DNA of 64,000 nucleotides from Cupriavidus necator (GTDB taxonomy: Bacteria; Pseudomonadota; Gammaproteobacteria; Burkholderiales; Burkholderiaceae), in NCBI GenBank assembly GCA_022041995.1, contig CP074381.1, positions 1,116,001 to 1,180,000 on the forward strand. The letters are read 5' to 3'. The notes below the pieces were generated by a model, which did not search any database, had not been told where the DNA came from, and saw only the letters and a list, made by a program, of their open reading frames with translations. Positions within the stretch are counted from its first letter, which is position 1. Each line of letters starts with the position of its first letter. This document shows, piece by piece, positions 55,535-64,000 of the stretch. Both the position numbers and the translations under genes were made by a program.

Positions 55535-55739
55535 GGAAAGATCCTGTCTTCGGAAGACCGTTAGGAAAAGGGGGCGGGCCATGTGCGCGGCAGCGAAGCA
55601 TGGCGCTGAAGTCCTCATTGTAGCCAAGGGGTCGGGGCGCGGCCCGGCGCAGCACGGCATCGGCATGCTGCGGGGAATTCCGCGCCGGCGGCGTGGTCTC
55701 AGAGACACGTGGATATCCAGAGGAAAGCGAGGTGGCACT

Positions 55740-56441
55740 ATGTGGCAGCGCGCAGGCGGTGTCGGCAATGCAGGAGCGGCAGGCCCGTGGCCGGGGCCGC
55801 GCAGGTGGTGGGGGACGATGGCGTTGCTGGCGGCGTTGCTGCTGTCAGGGTGCGCCAGCACCGTGGTGACCGATGTCACGGCGTTCCGCCAGCCCGGCTG
55901 GCAGGACGATGCACCGCGCACCTACAGCTTCGAGCGCAGCGCCGAGCAGGCGGCGCAACTGGACCGCCAGACCTATGAGCAGTGGCTGGCCGCGGCGCTG
56001 GCGGGGATCGGTTTCGAGCAGGTGCCGGCGAAACAGGCGCGCTATCGCGTCAGCATGGACTTCGACGCCGCGCCCGGCATCGTGCGCGTGGCCGAGACCG
56101 TTTACCCGGACCCGTGGTACGGCCCGTGGGGGCCGTACTGGGGGCCTGGCTACTACTATCCGTACGGGCCCTGGGGTCCGTGGGGCCCATGGGGGCCGGG
56201 CTACTGGCCGCCGCAGACCGTGGTGCGCGACGTGCCGGTGACGTTTGCCAGCCTGCGGGTGTATTTCAAGGATGTGGCCAGCGGCAAGCGGGTCTACCAG
56301 GTCACCGCGCAGAACCAGACCGAGAACGGCAGCCTGCCGGCGGTCATGCCCTACCTGATCCGCAGTGCCTTTACCGACTTCCCGGCCGAGAGCGGCCGTC
56401 CGCGCCGGGTGACGCTGGAGGTCGAGAAAAACGCAAAGTAG
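55740..56441 (+). CDS. DUF4136-family lipoprotein with Trp-Gly-Pro repeats
   Basis: A 233-residue lipoprotein. A long n-region with basic residues leads into MALLAALLLSGC (cysteine at residue 38). The mature protein is of the DUF4136 family (VTDVTAFRQPGWQ, then YEQWLAAALAGIGFEQVPAKQARYRVSM). A striking insert at about residues 125-155 is made of repeated GP-W units (YGPWGPYWGPGYYYPYGPWG). The C-terminal part is LRVYFKDVASGKRVYQVTAQNQT. The ATG at 55740 is chosen; MALLAALL at 55818 is an alternative. It is divergent from pepN. Function unknown. Confidence 0.85.
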   Translation: MWQRAGGVGNAGAAGPWPGPRRWWGTMALLAALLLSGCASTVVTDVTAFRQPGWQDDAPRTYSFERSAEQAAQLDRQTYEQWLAAALAGIGFEQVPAKQARYRVSMDFDAAPGIVRVAETVYPDPWYGPWGPYWGPGYYYPYGPWGPWGPWGPGYWPPQTVVRDVPVTFASLRVYFKDVASGKRVYQVTAQNQTENGSLPAVMPYLIRSAFTDFPAESGRPRRVTLEVEKNAK

Positions 56442-56781
56442 GGCGGCCGGGGCCAGCCGCGCCGTCCCGGCCAGGCGATGCGTGCGGATGCATGCAGTGG
56501 CATGCGTCTGGTCTGCATTGCATACGCAATGGTAAAAGCTGTTTAACTGGAATAATCCACCCAAAAAGCGGGCTGCAGGCGGGCTCTGGTGGTACTTTGC
56601 GCGGGCACGTGGGCTAGAATGGTTGCTCGATTTTTCCGGCCTGTCTGCCGGGATCGTCAGTTTCGCTGCCAGGCGTTGTCCTTCGCCGCCGGCCCGTATC
56701 CTGAGATTTCTCGATCGGGGCCGAGCCGGATCTTGGCGGGAGAGGGGCGTTTCCGGTCCGGGCCATTTTCCGGACGAGCCA

Positions 56782-59103
<2,322 letters not shown>

Positions 59104-59130
59104 TGCGCTGACAGGCGTCAGCCAAATATA

Positions 59131-59159
59131 AAAAGCCGGGTCTGATGATCCGGCTTTTT
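59131..59159 (+). terminator. Rho-independent terminator of maeB
   Basis: A 9-bp stem AAAAGCCGG / CCGGCTTTT, with a 10-base loop and a T-run, 27 bases after the stop. Confidence 0.85.
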
Positions 59160-59210
59160 CTTTGATGCTGCCCCGCGGCAAGCGCGCAGGGCACGCTGCT
59201 GGTTCGGTGG

Positions 59211-59456
59211 CTATTGCAGCACGTTGTACTGCTCGCGCATTACGACAATGATCGACTTGGCCGCGGCGAGCTGCGTGCCCAGGTTGTCGACGGATTCTTG
59301 CGGGAAATCGACCTCGGCGCTCCAGTTGCATCCGGTATGGTCAGGCTGGTGCATTCGCACCGCATGCAGCTCGCATTCGCCGCACTCGGGGTTGTTGTCG
59401 AGGCACTGGTTCAGGATGGCCATCAGTTCGGAACGGGTCTTCGGATATCGCCGCAT
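59211..59456 (-). CDS. Small cysteine-containing protein, unknown function
   Basis: An 81-residue protein of unknown function, starting MRRYPKTRSELMAILNQCLDNN. Its cysteines, C18, C25, C28 and a later one in HTGCNW, with nearby histidines in ELHAVRMHQPDH, could bind a metal. The C-terminal half is helical. The ATG at 59456 follows GAGAGGTGAT, a good ribosome site. It lies alone between maeB and the porin gene, converging on maeB. Confidence 0.65.
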   Translation of the reverse strand: MRRYPKTRSELMAILNQCLDNNPECGECELHAVRMHQPDHTGCNWSAEVDFPQESVDNLGTQLAAAKSIIVVMREQYNVLQ

Positions 59457-59641
59457 GTATCACCTCTCTCAATGTCGTTTTTGAGGTCCGGATCACCAAT
59501 CTAGGTAGCGTGAAGGGGGCTTCCAATTGAATCCACCTATGAAATGCCGGGTTTCGATCCATATTGCTCCGCGGCATGGAATGGCGCGGCGCAGCATTGC
59601 GGCGGCGGATTTTCGCACGATGTGATGCGAACGCGGCAATG

Positions 59642-59665
59642 AAAAAGCCCGCCGCAAGGGCGGGC
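59642..59665 (-). terminator. Rho-independent terminator of the porin gene
   Basis: On the reverse strand, GCCCGCC pairs with GGCGGGC, with a 5-base loop, followed by five T residues. It is 31 bases after the porin stop. Confidence 0.85.
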
Positions 59666-59695
59666 TCCAGGACTGCCGGTGAGGCAGTTAGGTCA

Positions 59696-60763
59696 TCAGA
59701 ACTTGTGACGCACGCCCACGCCGAAGGTATCGCCGTGCTCGATGCCGGTGATCTTGTCGTAGTAGTACGCGGCGTAGACGTCGGTGCGCTTGGACAGGTT
59801 GTAGTCATAGGCGACGGCAAACGTGTTGCGCTTGAAGTCACCGATCGCGTTCTCGGTCTTGCCATAGGCGTAGGACGCCAGCACGTTCCCGGCGCCGACC
59901 GGCACCGAGGCGCCGACCTGACCGTTGGTGTGCTTGATGTCGCCGCTGGCGGCCGTGCTGGCCTTGGTCTTGATGTACTGGCCCTGGGCGAACAGCTTGA
60001 CCACCTTGAAGTCGTACGTGATGCCGCCCAGGACAGCGTCCTGACGGCTGAGGCCTGCGCTCGACAGGTCGTCGGGAACCGCGTTGAAGCGGACTTGCTG
60101 GAACGCGACGGTCGCGGCGAACGGGCCGTTGAAGTACATCAGGTTGCCGCCCCACTTGTTCTGGCCCGCGGCACCTGCCTTCTCGCCTGCCGAGTAGATC
60201 AGGTTCGCGCTCAGGCCGCCGAAGTTCGGGGTGGAGTACAGCACCGCGTTGTTCCAGCCCGAGTCGCCGATGATGCCCGGATCCACCACACCATTGCTGG
60301 CGGCACCGAAGTAGGTGTGGAAGATGGTCGGTGAGAACACGTACGAGTCGACCAGGGGGTTGAACAGGATGGTCGAGATGAAGTACGGGGTCGTGTTGCG
60401 GCCCAGCTTCAACGTACCCAGCTTGTCATTCTGCAGGCCGACGTAAGCATTGCGGCTGAACATCGAGTCGCCGTTGAAGCGGCCGCTGTTGCCGCTGTCC
60501 GTGCGGAAGAACCCGTTCAGGTCGAAGATGGCCTTGGTGCCGCCGCCCAGGTCTTCGGTGCCCTTGATGCCCCAGTAGGACGTCTGCATACCGCCCGAGT
60601 TGGCCACCCATGCGCGCTCGCCCGAGCCCGGGCTCTTGACGCCGCCGACGAACATGTCAGCCTGGCCGTACAGCGTGACGCTGGACTGGGCCATGGCCGC
60701 GCCGGAAAAAAGGGTAGCCGCTACCGCCGCCAGCTTTAGTGCCGGCTTGTACTGCTTCTGCAT
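59696..60763 (-). CDS. General outer-membrane porin (Gram-negative porin, Burkholderiales type)
   Basis: A 355-residue porin. The signal peptide (LKLAAVAATLFSGAAMAQS) cleaves after AMA near residue 26, and the mature protein opens SSVTLYGQADMFVGG, the typical strand 1. The loop-3 region around FFRTDSGNSGRFNGDSMF and the periodic strands fit a 16-strand trimeric beta-barrel. It ends with the C-terminal phenylalanine (GVGVRHKF) that marks outer-membrane proteins for BAM insertion. GGAGGT precedes the ATG. The substrate range is unknown; it is upstream of the purine-catabolism genes. Confidence 0.93.
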   Translation of the reverse strand: MQKQYKPALKLAAVAATLFSGAAMAQSSVTLYGQADMFVGGVKSPGSGERAWVANSGGMQTSYWGIKGTEDLGGGTKAIFDLNGFFRTDSGNSGRFNGDSMFSRNAYVGLQNDKLGTLKLGRNTTPYFISTILFNPLVDSYVFSPTIFHTYFGAASNGVVDPGIIGDSGWNNAVLYSTPNFGGLSANLIYSAGEKAGAAGQNKWGGNLMYFNGPFAATVAFQQVRFNAVPDDLSSAGLSRQDAVLGGITYDFKVVKLFAQGQYIKTKASTAASGDIKHTNGQVGASVPVGAGNVLASYAYGKTENAIGDFKRNTFAVAYDYNLSKRTDVYAAYYYDKITGIEHGDTFGVGVRHKF

Positions 60764-60947
60764 TGTTAGACCTCCGTGGTTTTTTGATCCTGCTTGGGAA
60801 CGTTGTGTACTGGGTCCCTGTCGGGTTCTTCTAATGTCTTGGTGCTTTTATTCGTGCCGCCTGGCCTGGGCTCGGTGATGGGTGGTGCATGGGGTGCCGG
60901 CGGCATCGGGTACAGCGTTTTTTGTTATACAGGTGACGCTTTTCTGC

Positions 60948-61466
60948 TCAGGCGGATACTAAGTCGTCAAGCCGGAACTGCGCAATGCGATGGATCTGGT
61001 TGATGCAGGTTTGCAACTCTTGCTGCGGCGTGTTTTCCAGGCGGCGTGCGAACTCCGAGATGATCCCGTGGCGGTCGTAGCCGCGCACGGCCAGGATGAA
61101 CGGGAAGCCAAACTTCTGGTTGTAGGCCGCGTTGAGCGACTGCAGGCGGTCGAACTCCTCGGGCGTGCACAGGTTCAGGCCGGCGCCGCTTTGCTCGCGC
61201 GTGGATTCGGCGGTCAGCTCGCCGCGCACGGCGGCCTTGCCGGCCAGCTCCGGGTGGGCGCGCACCAGCTTGAGCTGGGCCGCCTCGCCGGCTTCATCGA
61301 CCGCCTTGCGCAGTGCCTGCGCCAGCGCGGCGCCGTCGGCGAAGGGCCGTTGCGCGGCAGCGGCCTCGGCAAACCACGGCGAATGTTCGTAGATGCCGCC
61401 CAGCACCTGCACGAACTCCGCGACAGGCATGGTGTTGAGTTGGGCGATGGTGTAGGTCTGGCTCAT
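60948..61466 (-). CDS. uraD: 2-oxo-4-hydroxy-4-carboxy-5-ureidoimidazoline (OHCU) decarboxylase
   Basis: A 172-residue enzyme that converts OHCU to S-allantoin in urate degradation. LVRAHPELAGKAAV near residue 70 carries the catalytic histidine, and YNQKFGFPFILAVRG near 125 is the second signature. The frame runs on upstream to 61691, but MSQTYTIAQLNTMPVAEF at 61466 is the true start. It overlaps the expected stop of puuE by 4 bases (ATGA at 61463-61466), so the two are coupled. Order permease-puuE-uraD is a urate pathway operon. Confidence 0.93.
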   Translation of the reverse strand: MSQTYTIAQLNTMPVAEFVQVLGGIYEHSPWFAEAAAAQRPFADGAALAQALRKAVDEAGEAAQLKLVRAHPELAGKAAVRGELTAESTREQSGAGLNLCTPEEFDRLQSLNAAYNQKFGFPFILAVRGYDRHGIISEFARRLENTPQQELQTCINQIHRIAQFRLDDLVSA

Positions 61467-62412
61467 GCTTGGTTCCGGGGGTGTAGGGGTGGGTATCGGC
61501 CCAGTGGCGGGCGATGTCGACACGGCGGCAGATCCACACCTTGTCGTGACCCTGCACATAGTCGAGGAAGCGCTGCAGCGCGCGGAAGCGGCCCGGGCGG
61601 CCGAGCAGGCGGCAGTGCATGCCGATCGACAGCATCTTGGGGCTGTCCTGGCCGCTCGGGTCGCCTTCGTCGTACAGCACGTCGAACGCATCCTTCAGGT
61701 ACTGGAAGAACTGTTCGCCGGTGTTGAACCCCTGTGGCGTGGCAAAGCGCATGTCGTTGGAGTCGAGCGTGTACGGCACCACCAGGTGCGGCTTCTTCTC
61801 GCCGCCGGTGACTTCCACCTCGGTCCAGAAGGGCAGGTCGTCGCCATAGTAGTCCGAGTCGTACAGCAGGCCGCCGTGCTCCACCACCAGGCGGCGCGTG
61901 TTGGGGCTGTCGCGGCCGGTGTACCAGCCCAGCGGCAGCTCGCCGGTCAGGTCCTTGATGATCTGCATGCCGATGCGCATGTGTTCGCGCTCGGTGGCTT
62001 CGTCGATGCCCTGGTAGTGGATCCAGCGCCAGCCGTGGCAGGCGATCTCATGGCCCAGTTCGACAAAGGCGCGGGTCAGTTCCGGATGGCGTTGCAGCGC
62101 CATCGATACGCCGAAGATGGTCAGCGGCAGGCCGCGGCGCTCGAACTCGCGCAGCAGGCGCCAGACGCCGGCGCGCGAGCCGTATTCATAGATGCCCTCC
62201 ATGCTCATGTGGCGGTCGGGGTAGGCCGCGGCGCCGACGATCTCGGAGAGGAACTGCTCGGAGGCGGCGTCGCCGTGCAGCACGCAGTTTTCGCCGCCTT
62301 CTTCGTAGTTGAGGACGAACTGCAGCGCAACGCGCGCGCCGCCCGGCCAGCGGGCGTGCGGCGGCCGGGCACCGTATCCGATGAGATCGCGTGGATAGTT
62401 ATCTTTTGTCAT
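61463..62412 (-). CDS. puuE: Allantoinase PuuE (polysaccharide-deacetylase-like; apparent -1 frameshift near 61479)
   Basis: A NodB-fold allantoinase of about 316 residues that hydrolyses allantoin to allantoate. Key segments are RDLIGYGARPPHARWPGGAR, LNYEEGGENCVLHGD near 34-48, HEIACHGWRWIHYQ near 124 and YDSDYYGDDLPFW. The frame as given reads through into the uraD region (372 residues). Restoring one C in the run at 61477-61481 gives the end PYTPRNQA and a stop overlapping the uraD start, which fits the operon, so that reading is preferred. The permease lies upstream on the same strand. Confidence 0.9.
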
Positions 62413-62537
62413 GTGTCTTTGCTTGCTTCAGGAAAACGCCCGGCACCGCAGCGCCGCCCGCAAGCGCCGACCATCACGCAATCAACGTGCCAGTCGTGCC
62501 GTCGGCGGTGCCGGATACATCGATACCGTTGCTTCGG

Positions 62538-63944
62538 TTACTCCGTGCCGTGCGAGTTGGCCGCGGCATTGCGCATGGCCTCTTCGCGCGACTGGATGCC
62601 GTTGTAGAACAGGTTCAGCGCCACGGCCACGATCGTGCCCAGCACGATGCCGCTGTGGGTGAACGGTCCGGTCCACTTCGGCAGGTACTGGAAGAAGGTC
62701 GGTGCCAGCGTCGGGATCATGCCGGCGCCGATCGAGATGGCGACGATGAACAGGTTGTGGCGGTTGCGGTTGAAATCGCACGAACCCAGGATGCGGATGC
62801 CGGTGGCGGCGACCATGCCGAACATCACGATGCCGGCGCCGCCCAGCACGAACTGCGGCACCGAGGCCACCACGTGGGCCATCTTCGGGAACAGGCCGAA
62901 GGCGATCAGGATGATGCCGCCGGCCGCCGCCACATAGCGCGAGCGCACGCCGGTCACGGTCACCAGGCCCACGTTCTGCGAGAACGAGGTGTACGGGAAG
63001 GTGTTGAAGATGCCGCCGATCACGGTGCCGAGGCCGTCGGCGCGCAGGCCGCGGGTCAGGTCCTCGTTGCTCAGCTTCTTGCCGGTGATGTCCGACAGGG
63101 CCAGGAACATGCCGGTGGACTCCACCAGTGTGATCAGCATGACGATGCACATCGAGAGGATGGCGGTCACTTCGAAGGTCGGCATGCCGAAGTGCAGCGG
63201 CGTGATGACAGCGACGAAGCTGGCTTCATCCAGGCCCTCGAACGACACCTTGCCCATGGCCATCGCCACCAGCGTGCCGGCGATGATGCCCAGCAGCACT
63301 GCGCAGTTGGCCACCAGGCCGCGGCCGTACTTGGTCAGCAGCAGGATGATCAGCAGCGTCAGGCCGGCAATGCCGAGGTTGGCCAGGTCGCCGTAGGCGA
63401 GGTTGGGCACCTCCTTGACCACGCCGTCGATCACGGCGCGGGTGGTGGGCTGGCCGCCGGCCGCCCAGTTGATGCCCACGCGCATCAGCGACACGCCGAT
63501 CAGCGTGATCACCGTGCCGGTAACGACCGGCGGGAACAGCCCCAGCATGCGCCCCATCATCGGCGCAATCAGGATGCCGAAGATCCCCGAGGCGATCACC
63601 GCGCCATAGATGCCGAGCAGGCCGACATTGGGATCGGTGCCGATGGCGATCATCGGCGCCACCGAGGCGAAGGTCACGCCCATCATCACCGGCAGGCGGA
63701 TACCGAACTTCCAGAAACCAAAGGCCTGGATCAGCGTGGCCAGGCCCGCGGCGAACAGGTCGGCGTTGATCAGGAACGCCAGCTGGTCCTTGGGCAGCTT
63801 GAGCGCGCCACCCACGATCAGGGGCACGGCAACCGTGCCGGCGTACATCACCAGAACGTGCTGCAACCCGAGCGCGAGCAGGCGCCCGGAGGGCAAACGC
63901 TCGTTGGTGAGGTCCGTCGGGACCGTGGTGCTTGCGGAATTCAT
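62538..63944 (-). CDS. NCS2-family nucleobase (urate/xanthine-type) permease
   Basis: A 468-residue inner-membrane symporter with about 14 helices. The first helix carries LGLQHVLVMYAG, the QH motif of NCS2 proteins; the middle holds SFSQNVGLVTVTGVRSRYV, the NCS2 signature that takes part in substrate choice. The start MNSASTTVPTD at 63944 is preferred over 63989 because GAGGAG lies upstream. Sitting directly before puuE and uraD, it is most likely a urate or xanthine importer feeding that pathway; this is inferred from context. Confidence 0.92.
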   Translation of the reverse strand: MNSASTTVPTDLTNERLPSGRLLALGLQHVLVMYAGTVAVPLIVGGALKLPKDQLAFLINADLFAAGLATLIQAFGFWKFGIRLPVMMGVTFASVAPMIAIGTDPNVGLLGIYGAVIASGIFGILIAPMMGRMLGLFPPVVTGTVITLIGVSLMRVGINWAAGGQPTTRAVIDGVVKEVPNLAYGDLANLGIAGLTLLIILLLTKYGRGLVANCAVLLGIIAGTLVAMAMGKVSFEGLDEASFVAVITPLHFGMPTFEVTAILSMCIVMLITLVESTGMFLALSDITGKKLSNEDLTRGLRADGLGTVIGGIFNTFPYTSFSQNVGLVTVTGVRSRYVAAAGGIILIAFGLFPKMAHVVASVPQFVLGGAGIVMFGMVAATGIRILGSCDFNRNRHNLFIVAISIGAGMIPTLAPTFFQYLPKWTGPFTHSGIVLGTIVAVALNLFYNGIQSREEAMRNAAANSHGTE

Positions 63945-64000
63945 TGGTGCGTCTCCTCTCCTTTGGTTTGATGGGAACACCACTGCCATGGCGCCGGTCC

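Noticed and set aside
61294..61470. C-terminal extension of PuuE overlapping uraD
   Set aside because: The 56-residue tail is basic, unlike PuuE, and vanishes if one C is restored at 61477-61481.
62391..63971. 526-residue forward frame opposite the NCS2 permease
   Set aside because: It is an antisense shadow rich in His and Gln, with no motif.

Overview
The window is high-GC beta-proteobacterial chromosome, best matched to the Burkholderiaceae and most likely Cupriavidus. The signs are the gmk-rpoZ-spoT cluster facing greB, a 67-residue RpoZ, a Burkholderia-type general porin, a PPK2-type polyphosphate kinase and a urate/allantoin operon. This placement comes from gene content and order; no search was possible.

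Layout. 1-2.3 kb: 3' part of an osmoprotectant (OpuC/Osm-type) ABC transporter operon. 2.3-8.4 kb: tRNA-Ser, a glycine-zipper lipoprotein, the reverse-strand rph-rdgB-hemW operon, and a PP2C phosphatase with a Ser/Thr kinase. 8.6-13.8 kb: yicC, gmk, rpoZ and spoT, converging on greB across a long hairpin. 13.9-18.6 kb: tRNA-Arg, an odd tRNA-fMet, small unknown genes, a piuC remnant, a MocR regulator divergent from an AhpD-like gene, and a DUF2252 remnant. 18.6-27.8 kb: lpxO, a broken PAS-GGDEF gene, a second MocR regulator, two flavoproteins, DUF1415 and a methyltransferase. 27.8-30.2 kb: an AT-richer, gene-poor stretch with an intact IS903-like element inserted in the end of an arsR-like gene. 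30.2-45.1 kb: a Tad/Flp pilus locus. 45.2-51.5 kb: fapA, tiny genes, a CapA-like protein, an FAD oxidase, ppk2 and tRNA-Thr. 51.7-59.5 kb: fbp, pepN, a DUF4136 lipoprotein and maeB. 59.7-64 kb: a porin, then uraD, puuE and an NCS2 permease for urate/purine degradation.

The most interesting region is the Tad locus. It has CpaB, a secretin, TadA, TadB and TadC, three or four pilin-like or TadE/G-like proteins (one of only 57 residues) and a TadA ATPase fused to an N-terminal FHA domain. It also holds a DUF192 protein, a lipoprotein joining a discoidin-like region to an OmpA domain, a lytic transglycosylase and further small exported proteins. No TadZ or prepilin peptidase gene is seen here. The divergent arsR-like gene upstream, whose 3' end has been replaced by an insertion sequence, could be its local regulator (inference).

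Quality warning. Six otherwise conserved genes (PP2C, kinase, tadA, fapA, pepN, puuE) each carry one apparent single-base deletion, mostly in short homopolymers, and tRNA-fMet lacks a base in its acceptor stem. This looks more like sequence error than mass gene decay, so these genes are annotated as whole genes with a frameshift note. By contrast piuC, DUF2252 and the PAS-GGDEF gene lack large segments and are called pseudogenes.
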